From: CAVTWS01 sp963738445
GTDB lineage: Bacteria; Actinomycetota; Acidimicrobiia; Acidimicrobiales; SHLQ01
Reading direction: 5' to 3'
NCBI GenBank assembly: GCA_963738445.1
Contig: CAVTWS010000004.1
Span: forward strand, 62,001-126,000
Length of the DNA stretch: 64,000 nt
The position numbers were made by a program, and so were the translations under genes. Below, piece by piece: positions 52,411 through 60,923 of this stretch; the first letter of the stretch is position 1; each line of letters begins with the position of its first letter. Below the pieces are notes generated by a model that ran no database searches, was not told the origin of the DNA, and saw nothing but the letters and a program-made list of their open reading frames with translations.

Positions 52411-53158
52411 GTGGATCTGAACCTGCAGGGTCGGCGAGCCCTCGTCGCCGGCGGGTCGACCGGATTGGGTCTGGCCAGCGCCCGGGCGCTGGTCGCCGAA
52501 GGCGCCGCAGTCGTCCTGCTGTCGCGCTGATCCGGACAAGCTGGCCTCGGCCGTGGCCGAGCTCGGCCCTTCCGCCAGCTGGATCGCCGGCGACGTGTCG
52601 GAGCTCGATGGGGTCGCCGGCCTCGTCGCCCAGGCGCGGGAACGACTCGGCGGCATCGACATCCTCGTCGCCAACGCCGGCGGGCCTCCCGCTGGCACCT
52701 TCGAGTCCACGGCGCTCGACGCCTATGAGCCGGCGCTGCGGCTCAACCTCCTCTCTACCGTCGCCCTCTGCCAGGCGGCCGTGCCCGAGATGCGCGAACG
52801 CGGCTGGGGTCGGGTCGTCGCCATCACGTCGATCTCGGTGCGGGAGCCGATCGCCCACCTCATCTTGTCCAACACGGCCCGGGCGGGCGTGACCGGCTTC
52901 CTCAAGACCTTGGCTCGCGAGGTGGCGGCCGACGGCGTCACCGTCAACAGCCTTCAGCCCGGGCTCCACCTCACCGGTCGCCTGCACGACCTGTACGGCG
53001 GCGACCTCGACGGCATCGCGGCCGGCATCCCGGCGGGTCAGCTCGGCGACCCGGACGACTTCGGTCGGCTGGCGGCGTTCCTGTGTTCCGACCACGCGCG
53101 GTTCGTCAACGGCGCCGCCATCCCCGTCGACGGCGCCGCCGCCCACGGCCTTCAATAG
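52411..53158 (+). pseudogene. Short-chain dehydrogenase/reductase, frameshifted at about 52528
   Basis: The GTG at 52411 reads LQGRRALVAGGSTGLGLASARALVAEGAAVVLLSR, then a TGA at 52528-52530. Removing the T at 52528 restores the reading DPDKLASAVAELGPSASWIAGDVSELDGV and the rest to 53158. The joined protein has about 248 residues, normal for an SDR. The NAD loop AGGSTGLGLA, the NAG motif NAGGPPAG, the catalytic Ser (ITSIS), and VNGAAIPVDGA are seen. The usual YxxxK appears as NTARAGVTGF, so a typical Tyr may be missing; the family is close to 3-oxoacyl-ACP reductase-like SDRs. The single base is likely an error but could be real. Confidence 0.8.
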
Positions 53159-53165
53159 GAGCGAC

Positions 53166-53669
53166 ATGACTCCCGAGGATCTCGTCGAGATCGAGCTCAT
53201 CAAGCGGCTGAAGTACCGATACATGCGCTGCCTCGACCAGAAGTTGTGGGCCGAGATCCGCACCTGTTTCACCACCGATGTCGAGGCGACCTACAGCGGC
53301 GGGGCCTACACCTTCACCGGTCAGGACGATGTCGTGGCGTTCCTCGAGCGGAGCATGGGCTCGACCCGCTTCCTGTCGAGCCACCGGGTCCACCATCCCG
53401 AGATCGACCTCAGGAGTGCCGCCACCGCGACGGGTACCTGGGCCATGGACGACGTCGTCGTCCACCTCGACGCCGAGGTGACCATTCGAGGCGCCGCCTT
53501 CTACACGGACGAGTACGCCAAGGTCGACGGGGCGTGGCTCATCCGGCGAACCGGGTACCTCCGCAGCTTCGAGGAGCTGCACCCCCGAGCCGGCGTCAAG
53601 GGCCTGACCCTCACCGCCAGCTGGTGGGAGACCGCCGGCCGCTCGAGCCTGACCGAGCGGCCCCAGTGA
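53166..53669 (+). CDS. SnoaL-like / NTF2-fold protein
   Basis: A 167-residue alpha+beta cone protein of the SnoaL_4 type: EIELIKRLKYRYMRCLDQKLWAEIRTCFTTDVEATYSGG, FLERSMGSTRFLSSHRVHHPEIDL, TGTWAMDDVVVHLDA and FYTDEYAKVDGAWLIRRTGYLRSFEEL. Such proteins act as isomerases, dehydratases or cyclases on small ketones, often steroids or polyketide intermediates. It lies seven bases after the SDR, in the same direction, as a likely operon partner. The catalytic residues are not certain. The 3' end overlaps a tandem hairpin repeat. Confidence 0.83.
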   Translation: MTPEDLVEIELIKRLKYRYMRCLDQKLWAEIRTCFTTDVEATYSGGAYTFTGQDDVVAFLERSMGSTRFLSSHRVHHPEIDLRSAATATGTWAMDDVVVHLDAEVTIRGAAFYTDEYAKVDGAWLIRRTGYLRSFEELHPRAGVKGLTLTASWWETAGRSSLTERPQ

Positions 53670-53697
53670 CACAGCCGCTCGAGCCTGACCGAGCGGC
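53637..53697. repeat. Tandem hairpin repeat, two copies of about 34 bp, at the SnoaL-like gene 3' end
   Basis: GGCCGCTCG-AGCCTGAC-CGAGCGGCC (9-bp stem, 8-base loop) at 53637-53662, then GCCGCTCG-AGCCTGAC-CGAGCGGC (8-bp stem) at 53674-53697. The stem and loop are repeated exactly. The first copy includes the SnoaL-like gene's last codons; its stop (TGA, 53667-53669) falls between the two. Probably terminator or REP-like. Confidence 0.85.
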
Positions 53698-53731
53698 CGG
53701 AGTAGCTCGCCGCCGACGGTAGCGTGTCGCC

Positions 53732-54931
53732 GTGCCGATCTGCCTGTACGACACGGCCCGCCAACAGGTCGTTCCCTTCGAACCGGGCCACAGCGTCCGG
53801 ATGTACATCTGCGGCATCACGCCGTACGACGCGACCCACCTCGGGCACGCCTTCACGTACCTCACCTACGACCTGGTCGTGCGACGGCTGGAGGACCTCG
53901 GGCACCAGGTGCACCTCGTCCGCAACTTCACCGACGTCGACGACTCGATCCTTCCCAAGGCCCGGTCGCTCGGGATCGATTTCCTGGAGCTGGCCGAGGG
54001 CGAGATACGGCGGTTCCGCGACGACATGATCGCCCTGGGCACCCGACCGGCGCAGGCCGAGCCGCGGGCCACCCATTCGATCGACGCCATCGTGGCCCAC
54101 ATCTCGGCGCTCGCCGACCGCGGTCACACCTACTCGGTCGACGGCACGACCTTCTTCTCCGTCGCGACGTTCCCGAACTTCGGGCACCTGTCCCATCTGA
54201 GCCGCGACGACATGATCGCTCTCGCTCGCGAGCGGGGCGGCAACCCCGACGACCCCCGCCAGCGGGATCCACTGGATTTCGTGCTCTGGATGCCCTCGGC
54301 GGCGGACGAACCGTCCTGGGACGCGCCGTTCGGGCGCGGCCGCCCGGGCTGGCACATCGAATGCTCGGCGATGGCGAAGGCGACCCTGGGTCACCCCGTC
54401 GATCTTCACGGTGGCGGTAGTGACCTCGTCTACCCGCATCACGAGTGCGAGATCGCCCAGAGCGAGACGGTCTACGGCCCACCGTTCGTGCGCCACTGGA
54501 TGCACGTCGGGATGGTGGCGTATGAGGGCACCAAGATGTCGAAGTCGTTGGGCAACCTCGTCTTCATCAACGTGCTGCGCCGCACCGTCGATCCCCGAGC
54601 CATCCGGCTGGCGCTGTTGCCCCACCACTACCGGCCCGGATTCGAGTGGTTCGACGGAGAGGCCGATCAGGCCATGACCGCGTTGGAGTCGCTTCTCGCC
54701 GCGGCAGCCCGCCCCGGCGGGCCCGATCCCGAGCCCTACGTCGATCGCGTCCGTACGGCCATCGACGATGACCTCGACACGCCGACGGCCCGCGACGTCA
54801 TCCACGATCTGGCCGACCGCATCAACACCGCCCCCCCGGGGGGCACGAACCGGGCGGCCGCCCACGGCCTCGTCGAGGCGGCTGGTCTGCTGGGCATCGA
54901 TCTGCGTCGGCCCATCCGCATCGGGCTCTGA
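53732..54931 (+). CDS. mshC: Cysteine--1-D-myo-inosityl 2-amino-2-deoxy-alpha-D-glucopyranoside ligase (mycothiol MshC)
   Basis: A 399-residue cysteinyl-tRNA-synthetase-like enzyme that joins cysteine to GlcN-Ins, the third step of mycothiol synthesis. Typical MshC sequences present: YICGITPYDATHLGHAFTYLTYDLV with the HIGH-like motif, KARSLGIDFLELAEGEIRRFRDDM, GRPGWHIECSAMA and TKMSKSLGNL. Unlike the following cysS it lacks the C-terminal anticodon/DALR part, which distinguishes MshC. The GTG at 53732 is the start. The gene precedes cysS by 50 bases; together they share the chemistry of cysteine activation. Confidence 0.93.
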   Translation: MPICLYDTARQQVVPFEPGHSVRMYICGITPYDATHLGHAFTYLTYDLVVRRLEDLGHQVHLVRNFTDVDDSILPKARSLGIDFLELAEGEIRRFRDDMIALGTRPAQAEPRATHSIDAIVAHISALADRGHTYSVDGTTFFSVATFPNFGHLSHLSRDDMIALARERGGNPDDPRQRDPLDFVLWMPSAADEPSWDAPFGRGRPGWHIECSAMAKATLGHPVDLHGGGSDLVYPHHECEIAQSETVYGPPFVRHWMHVGMVAYEGTKMSKSLGNLVFINVLRRTVDPRAIRLALLPHHYRPGFEWFDGEADQAMTALESLLAAAARPGGPDPEPYVDRVRTAIDDDLDTPTARDVIHDLADRINTAPPGGTNRAAAHGLVEAAGLLGIDLRRPIRIGL

Positions 54932-54981
54932 GCGCGCCGAAATCGGCCGGGCCCGCTCCGTCGGGCCCGTATCCTGTCGCC

Positions 54982-56364
54982 ATGATCCGCCTCACCGACA
55001 CCCTGTCCGGTCAGAAGGTCGCGCTCGAGACTCGCGACCCCGGCAAGGTCGGCATCTACTGGTGCGGGCCGACCGTCTACGACGTCCCCCACCTCGGCCA
55101 CGCCCGCAGCGCCCTGGCGTGGGACGTGCTCACCCGCTACCTCCGGTACCGGGGCTACGAGGTGACGCTGGTCCGCAACGTGACCGACATCGACGACAAG
55201 ATCATCGCCCGGGCCGCCTCGGAGGGGACCGATGAGCCGACCGTCGCCGCTCGGTACGAGCAGATCTACGTCGATCAGCTCGACCGGCTCGGGATCGTGG
55301 CACCGGATCTCACCCCCCATGCCACCGAGTTCGTGCCCCAGATGATCGACGTCATCGAACGGCTCGTCGAGCAGGGGCGCGCCTACGTGATCGCCGGCAG
55401 CGGGGTGTACTACGACGTCTCGTCGCTGCCCGACTACGGGTCGCTCGTGCACCGGTCCGCCGACGATCTCCGCGATGGCGCCGGGGCTCGGGTCGAGGTC
55501 GACGAACGCAAGGACGACCCCCTCGACTTCGCTCTCTGGAAGGTGGCCAAACCCGGCGAGCCCACCTGGCCGTCGCCGTGGGGACCGGGGCGCCCCGGTT
55601 GGCACATCGAGTGCGTCGCCATGGCCCTCGAGCTGCTCGGCGCCGGGTTCGACATCCACGGTGGCGGTGACGACCTGGTGTTCCCCCACCACGAGAACGA
55701 GCGCGCCGAGGCCGTCGGCTGCGGGCACGCGTTCGCTCGCTACTGGGTGCACAACGGCATGGTCCAGGTCGACGGCGAGAAGATGTCGAAGTCTCTCGGC
55801 AACTTCACCACCCTCGCCGACCTGCTCGAGAGGTACGACCCCCGCTCGTTCCGGGTGCTCGTGCTCCAGACCCACTACCGCAAGACGATGGAGATCGACC
55901 CGACGACCATCGAGCAGGCCTCCTCGGCCCTCGATCGTCTCGATGCCCTGGCTCGCCGCGCCGCGGCGGCCGGGTACCCACTCGTCCCCGCCCCGGATCC
56001 AAGCGGACTCGACCCCGAGCTCCGAGACGCGTTCGAGGCCGCCATGGACGACGATCTCGGTACCCCCGCCGCCCTCGGCGCAGTGTTCGACTCCGTCCGC
56101 CGCGCCAACGCCGCGCTCGATTCAGAGGCCGCGGATGCGGGCGTGCTCGTCGCCACCGTGATGACGCTCGCCGCGGCGTTGGGCCTAAAGCTCGTCGCCG
56201 AGTCCGGTGCCGGCGACACCGACATCGACCGGCTCGTCGCGCTCCGCCAGGAGGCCCGCTCCGCCCGCGACTTCGCCGAGGCCGACCGCCTTCGCGACGA
56301 GTTGACCGGGCGCGGAGTCGTGTTGGAGGACACGCCGGCCGGTCCGGTCTGGCGACGTCACTGA
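54982..56364 (+). CDS. cysS: Cysteine--tRNA ligase
   Basis: A 460-residue class I synthetase: YWCGPTVYDVPHLGHARSALAWDVL (HIGH motif), VRNVTDIDDKI, GRPGWHIECVAM with the zinc-binding cysteines, HGGGDDLVFPHHENERAEAVGCG, and EKMSKSLGNF (KMSKS). The C-terminal DALR-like domain (about 320-400) and final short domain are complete. The ATG at 54982 follows mshC. Length matches E. coli CysRS (461). Confidence 0.96.
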   Translation: MIRLTDTLSGQKVALETRDPGKVGIYWCGPTVYDVPHLGHARSALAWDVLTRYLRYRGYEVTLVRNVTDIDDKIIARAASEGTDEPTVAARYEQIYVDQLDRLGIVAPDLTPHATEFVPQMIDVIERLVEQGRAYVIAGSGVYYDVSSLPDYGSLVHRSADDLRDGAGARVEVDERKDDPLDFALWKVAKPGEPTWPSPWGPGRPGWHIECVAMALELLGAGFDIHGGGDDLVFPHHENERAEAVGCGHAFARYWVHNGMVQVDGEKMSKSLGNFTTLADLLERYDPRSFRVLVLQTHYRKTMEIDPTTIEQASSALDRLDALARRAAAAGYPLVPAPDPSGLDPELRDAFEAAMDDDLGTPAALGAVFDSVRRANAALDSEAADAGVLVATVMTLAAALGLKLVAESGAGDTDIDRLVALRQEARSARDFAEADRLRDELTGRGVVLEDTPAGPVWRRH

Positions 56365-56435
56365 CCGATTCGGCCGCGGCGCGTCTTGGTGTGCAGCCTC
56401 TCAAGCCCCCGGGTCGTGGCGCCGATACCGCGTAC

Positions 56436-57578
56436 ATGCCACCCCGCCCACCGCGCCCGTTCGTGCTCATCGGCCTTCTCTGTTCGTTCCTTCTCGCCGC
56501 TTGCGGTGGGAGCGGAGAGCCTGCGGCGGTTCCCGCCACCGTGGTTGGTGCCGAGGCGCTCGGTGACGGCACCGGTGATACCGACGAGTCCCCCGCGGGG
56601 GACAGCGAGACCAGGGAGACGCCCGTCGAGGCACCCAACCCTCAGCGCGGAGAGGCGAGTCCCGAGCAGGTCGCCTTCTTCCGCTCCGCACCCGATGCCG
56701 CCGTCGCCATACAGCGCTACCGGGCCGAGATGTGGCTCGACGCCACCATGTCGTTCAACGGCGAGTCCTTCACGATTGGTTCGTCCGGTCCCATCGGCAC
56801 CATGTCCTTCGGTGACGGGCGCATGGCCATGACCCTCGCCATGGGCGATCTCCTGATGTCGACCATGGAGCAAGCCCTCGACAGCGCCGGAACGCCCGAC
56901 GGACTCGACCTGGAGCGACTCCGGGAGCTGTCCGAGGGCTGGACGATGGAGATGGTTGTCGATGGCACGACGATGTACCAGCGTCAGAGCTACCTGGCCG
57001 AGCTGATGTCACTGACGGGCCGCGGGACCTCCCTGTCTCCAGGGTCGCTGGAGGAGGCGCTCACCAGCGGAGGCTGGATCCTGATCGATACGTCGGCATT
57101 GGGCGTCGACGCCGGAGCGCTGGCCGCGCAGCAAGCCAACGGAGCCATGGCCCTCGACCAGTTCGCCGACCTTGTTTCGAGCGGCGACCTGGCCATCGAC
57201 TACGTCGGGACCGACGAGGTCCGAGGTGCACCCGTCGAGGTGTTCGCGATGGACACGACCCTGGGCGAGTTGGCCGCCGTGGGCGGGGGCATGAACATGA
57301 ACCAGTTCGCCGCCCCCGGTGCCGACGTCGAAGCCCTCCTCGACTCTCCGCTCGGCATCATGGTGTGGCTCGACGGCGCCGGCCGGCCGGTTCGGGTGAC
57401 CATGCAGGGTTCGTTCTCGGTGCCCAATCCGATCGGCGCCATGGAGATGACCTTCGAGCAGACGATCGAGTACTTCGACTTCGACGATCCGTCGATCACC
57501 ATCGACGTGCCGACCGAGGCGGTCGATGTGACGGAACAGTTCGCTGCTCTGATCCCGTCGTCGTTGATGACCGCCTGA
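56436..57578 (+). CDS. Lipoprotein, DUF-like with lipid-carrier style fold
   Basis: A 380-residue lipoprotein. The ATG at 56436 starts MPPRPPRPFVLIGLLCSFLLAAC (lipobox LAAC, Cys23). A Gly/Asp/Glu-rich linker follows, then a beta-rich globular domain (about 85-365) with repeated MSFGDGRMAMTLAMGDLLMSTMEQA, EMVVDGTTMYQRQSYLAELMSLTGRGTS and WVLIDTSALGVDAGALA-like segments (here GWILIDTSALGVDAGALAAQ), which resembles LppX/LprG-type lipid-binding lipoproteins in layout. No specific match could be made. It is 71 bases after cysS on the same strand. Confidence 0.72.
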   Translation: MPPRPPRPFVLIGLLCSFLLAACGGSGEPAAVPATVVGAEALGDGTGDTDESPAGDSETRETPVEAPNPQRGEASPEQVAFFRSAPDAAVAIQRYRAEMWLDATMSFNGESFTIGSSGPIGTMSFGDGRMAMTLAMGDLLMSTMEQALDSAGTPDGLDLERLRELSEGWTMEMVVDGTTMYQRQSYLAELMSLTGRGTSLSPGSLEEALTSGGWILIDTSALGVDAGALAAQQANGAMALDQFADLVSSGDLAIDYVGTDEVRGAPVEVFAMDTTLGELAAVGGGMNMNQFAAPGADVEALLDSPLGIMVWLDGAGRPVRVTMQGSFSVPNPIGAMEMTFEQTIEYFDFDDPSITIDVPTEAVDVTEQFAALIPSSLMTA

Positions 57579-57602
57579 CGCTCTTCGGCCGGGGCCGACG
57601 CG

Positions 57603-59456
57603 TCAGCGGCTCAACTGATCCAGATCACGCACCGCGCCGCGTGCGGCCGACGTCGTGAGCGCGGCGTAGGCCCGCAGGGCTTGCGACACCTGCCGCTCCC
57701 GATCGACCGGCGTGTACGCGGCCTCCCCCCGGGCTTCCTCCTGCGAGCGACGGTCGGACAGCGTGGCGTCGGAGACGTCCAGCGAGATCGTGCGATTCGG
57801 GATGTCGATCGAGACGGTGTCGCCGTCCCGGACGAACGCGATGAGGCCACCCTCGGCGGCTTCGGGCGACACGTGGCCGATCGACAGCCCCGACGTACCG
57901 CCGGAGAACCGGCCATCGGTGAGCAACGCGCACTGCTTTCCGAGGCCCCGGCTCTTGATGTACGTCGTGGGGTAGAGCATCTCCTGCATCCCCGGCCCAC
58001 CTTTGGGGCCTTCGTACCGCACGACCACGACATCGCCGGCCTGCACCGTTTCGTCGAGGATGCCCGCAACCGCCGCCTCCTGGCTCTCGAACACCCGAGC
58101 CGGACCATGGAACACGAAGATCTCCTCGTCGACCCCGGCGGTCTTGACGATGCAACCGTCCTCCGCGAGGTTGCCGTGGAGCACGGCGAGGCCGCCCTCC
58201 TGCGTGTAGGCGTGGTCGACATCGCGGATGCAGCCGTGCGCCCGGTCGGTGTCGAGGCTCGGCCAGCGCGTCGCCTGGCTGAACGCGATCTGCGTCGGGA
58301 TGCCCGCCGGTCCGGCCAGGAACAACTCCCGGGCTCGTGGCATGCAGGTGTCGCGGGCGATGTCCCACGCATCGAGCGCCTCGCCCAACGACGCGGAGTG
58401 CACCGTGGGCAGCGACGTGTCGATCAGCCCGGCCCGATCGAGCTCGCCGAGGATGCCCATGATCCCGCCGGCGCGGTGAACGTCTTCCACGTGGTACTTG
58501 TCCGTCGCGGGAGCCACCTTGCAGATGTTCGGCACCCGACGGCTGATGCGGTCGATATCGGCCATCGTGAAGTCGATCCCACCCTCGTGGGCGGCGGCGA
58601 GGATGTGCAGCACCGTGTTGGTGCTCCCGCCCATGGCGATGTCGAGGGCCATGGCGTTCTCGAACGCGGTCCTCGACGAGATCTGGCGCGGGAGGACCGA
58701 TTCGTCGTCCTTCTCGTAGTACCGCCGGGCCAGGTCGACGATGGTGCGGCCGGCCTCGAGGAACAGCTGCTCCCGGTCGGCGTGGGTCGCGACGATGGTG
58801 CCGTTGCCCGGCAGCGACAGGCCGAGCGCTTCGGTCAGGCAGTTCATCGAGTTCGCGGTGAACATGCCCGAGCACGACCCGCAGGTGGGGCAGGCCGAGC
58901 GTTCCACGGCCGCCACGTCTTCGTCGCTGACGTTCTTGTCGCCTGCGGTCATCATCGCCGAAATGAGATCGACCTTCACCTCGTGGCCGGCGAGGCGGGT
59001 CTTGCCCGCTTCCATGGGCCCACCCGAGACGAAGATGCAGGGGATGTTGAGACGCAACGCCGCCATCAACATGCCGGGGGTGATCTTGTCGCAGTTGGAG
59101 ATGCAGACGAGGGCATCGGCGCAGTGGGCGTTGACCATGTACTCGACCGAGTCGGCGATCAGGTCACGGCTCGGAAGGCTGTAGAGCATCCCGCCGTGGC
59201 CCATGGCGATGCCGTCGTCGACGGCGATCGTGTTGAACTCCTTGGCCACTCCGCCGACGGACTCGATCTCCCGGGCCACGAGCTGCCCGAGGTCCTTGAG
59301 ATGCACATGTCCGGGCACGAACTGGGTGAAGCTGTTGGAGATGGCGATGATCGGCTTGTCGAAGTCGTCATCGGTCATGCCGGTGGCGCGCCACAAGGCG
59401 CGGGCGCCGGCCATGTTCCGACCCTGGGTCGTGGTGTACGAGCGGTACGTCGGCAT
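57603..59456 (-). CDS. ilvD: Dihydroxy-acid dehydratase
   Basis: A 617-residue Fe-S dehydratase that makes 2-oxoisovalerate and 2-oxo-3-methylvalerate for valine, leucine, isoleucine (and through 2-oxoisovalerate for panB). Iron-sulfur cysteines lie in CISNCDKITPGML (about residue 119) and ACPTCGSCSGMF (about 190-200). Other family segments: MAGARALWRATGMTDDDFDKPIIAISNSFTQFVPGH, MALDIAMGGSTNTVLH, GGPGMQEMLYPTTYIKSRGLGKQCALLTDGRFSGGTSGLSIGHVSPEAAEGG. The ATG at 59456 is the normal start. It is convergent with the preceding lipoprotein and follows an array of hairpin repeats. Confidence 0.96.
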   Translation of the reverse strand: MPTYRSYTTTQGRNMAGARALWRATGMTDDDFDKPIIAISNSFTQFVPGHVHLKDLGQLVAREIESVGGVAKEFNTIAVDDGIAMGHGGMLYSLPSRDLIADSVEYMVNAHCADALVCISNCDKITPGMLMAALRLNIPCIFVSGGPMEAGKTRLAGHEVKVDLISAMMTAGDKNVSDEDVAAVERSACPTCGSCSGMFTANSMNCLTEALGLSLPGNGTIVATHADREQLFLEAGRTIVDLARRYYEKDDESVLPRQISSRTAFENAMALDIAMGGSTNTVLHILAAAHEGGIDFTMADIDRISRRVPNICKVAPATDKYHVEDVHRAGGIMGILGELDRAGLIDTSLPTVHSASLGEALDAWDIARDTCMPRARELFLAGPAGIPTQIAFSQATRWPSLDTDRAHGCIRDVDHAYTQEGGLAVLHGNLAEDGCIVKTAGVDEEIFVFHGPARVFESQEAAVAGILDETVQAGDVVVVRYEGPKGGPGMQEMLYPTTYIKSRGLGKQCALLTDGRFSGGTSGLSIGHVSPEAAEGGLIAFVRDGDTVSIDIPNRTISLDVSDATLSDRRSQEEARGEAAYTPVDRERQVSQALRAYAALTTSAARGAVRDLDQLSR

Positions 59457-59503
59457 GCTTCAGACGCTACTTGCGCCAGCCCCGACCGACACCCGACCCA
59501 CGG

Positions 59504-59634
59504 TCACTTCGCAGATGTCGCTCCACGCGACACCTTTCACTTCGCAGATGTCGCTCCACGCGACATCTTTCACTTCGCAGATGTCGCTCCACGCGACATC
59601 TTTCACTTCGGGATGTCGCTCCACGCGACATCCT
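59504..59634. repeat. Tandem hairpin repeat, four copies of a 33-bp unit, between acyl-CoA dehydrogenase and ilvD
   Basis: Copies at 59504-59536, 59537-59569, 59570-59602 and a 32-bp one at 59603-59634. Each contains GATGTCGC-TCCAC-GCGACATC, a perfect 8-bp stem with 5-base loop (copy 1 has one mismatch). The last copy is the 3' end and stop codon of the acyl-CoA dehydrogenase gene, so the other three are its duplicates. It lies in the leader between that gene and ilvD. Confidence 0.92.
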
Positions 59635-60805
59635 TGTCCACGCGGACGTCGCCGGGGAGGCCGAGCACCCGTTCACCCAGGATGTTCCGCATGATCTCCG
59701 ACGTGCCTCCTTCGATGGTGTTGGCCCGCATCCGGAGGAACGACTTGGTGGGGCTGGTCGTCTCCACGCTGCTGTGTGTGGGGCGCGCGAGCGGGTACCC
59801 GGGGAGGTGGAGCATCCCTTCGGCGCCCATGACGTCGACGATGGCCTCGGTGATGGACCTGTTCAGCTCCGCCGACACCAACTTGCCCACTGAGCCTTCC
59901 GGTCCCGGGGTGCCCTGCTTCGCCGATGCCTTGGCCCGGAGGTTCGTCAGCCGTAGTGCCTCGGCCCGGACCCACAGGTCTGCGACCCGATCTCGGAGCA
60001 CCCGGTGCCGGGCCTCGGGAAGGTTCGGGGCGTGCTGCTTCCACACCTTGAGCAGCTCGCCGATCAGGCCGCTCCCGCGAGGAGCGGTGGAACCACCCAG
60101 CGCCACCCTCTCGTTCATCAGCGTGGTGACGGCGACGTTCCAGCCGTCGCCCTCCCGGCCGAGCATGTTGGCGTGGGGTACCCGGAGCTCGGTGAAGAAC
60201 ACCTCGTTGAACTCGGCGTCACCGGTGATCTGGTACAGCGGGCGGATCTCGATGCCCGGACTCGCCATGTCGACGATGAAGTACGACAGGCCACGGTGTT
60301 TGGGCACCATCGGATCGGACCGCACGAGCAGCATGCCCCAGCTCGACACGTGAGCGAGCGACGTCCACACCTTCTGACCGTTGACGATCCACTCGTCGCC
60401 GTCGCGCACCGCCCGGCTGGAGAGGCCGGCGACATCGGAGCCGTGGGTCGGCTCACTGAACATCTGGCACCACACGTCCTCGCCGGTGAAGATGCGCCGG
60501 AGGTGTCGTGCGTGCATGTCCTCGGTGCCCCAAGTGAGCACCGTGGGCATGCCCATCCCGATGCCGATCGGGTTCACCACCATGTCGGAGTACCGGACTC
60601 CCACGTCTCGGAGCAGGTCGCTCACGATCGCCTGTGACTTGGGGCTGAGTCCCAAACCGCCCTTGCCCTCCGGGAAGTGGACGGCCGCGAGCCCACGATC
60701 CCACTGCGCTCCTCGGAACGTGACCTGGTCGACAACCGTGTGGTCGACCTCGCTCAAGAAGGCGCTCGTGCGAGCCCGGAGATCGTCGTCGGTCATCGTC
60801 GGCAT
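59603..60805 (-). CDS. Acyl-CoA dehydrogenase
   Basis: A 400-residue FAD-dependent dehydrogenase that forms a trans-2 double bond in an acyl-CoA. Seen: WCQMFSEPTHGSDVAGLSSRA, GQKVWTSLAHVSSWGMLLVRSDP, FFTELRVPHANMLG and NTIEGGTSEIMRNILGERVLGLP, the FadE core. The ATG at 60805 is chosen, 4 bases after GGAGG; an ATG three codons later is also possible. The substrate class (fatty, branched, or steroid side chain) is not clear; the start is close to a FadE-like sequence with an N-terminal helix bundle that is a little short. Confidence 0.87.
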   Translation of the reverse strand: MPTMTDDDLRARTSAFLSEVDHTVVDQVTFRGAQWDRGLAAVHFPEGKGGLGLSPKSQAIVSDLLRDVGVRYSDMVVNPIGIGMGMPTVLTWGTEDMHARHLRRIFTGEDVWCQMFSEPTHGSDVAGLSSRAVRDGDEWIVNGQKVWTSLAHVSSWGMLLVRSDPMVPKHRGLSYFIVDMASPGIEIRPLYQITGDAEFNEVFFTELRVPHANMLGREGDGWNVAVTTLMNERVALGGSTAPRGSGLIGELLKVWKQHAPNLPEARHRVLRDRVADLWVRAEALRLTNLRAKASAKQGTPGPEGSVGKLVSAELNRSITEAIVDVMGAEGMLHLPGYPLARPTHSSVETTSPTKSFLRMRANTIEGGTSEIMRNILGERVLGLPGDVRVDKDVAWSDIPK

Positions 60806-60923
60806 CGGTCCTCCAACCAGTTGGATGCAATTCAACTCGCGATGCCCGACCGCCGGCGATTCGAGTCGACGCCGGGGCCTCACGAGCCGCCTGTCTCCGG
60901 GCTCGACCACTAGCGTGACCCCG

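Noticed and set aside
59504..59634. Possible CRISPR array (33-bp repeats)
   Set aside because: The copies are directly adjacent with no unique spacers and there are no cas genes; it is a tandem duplication of a gene end.
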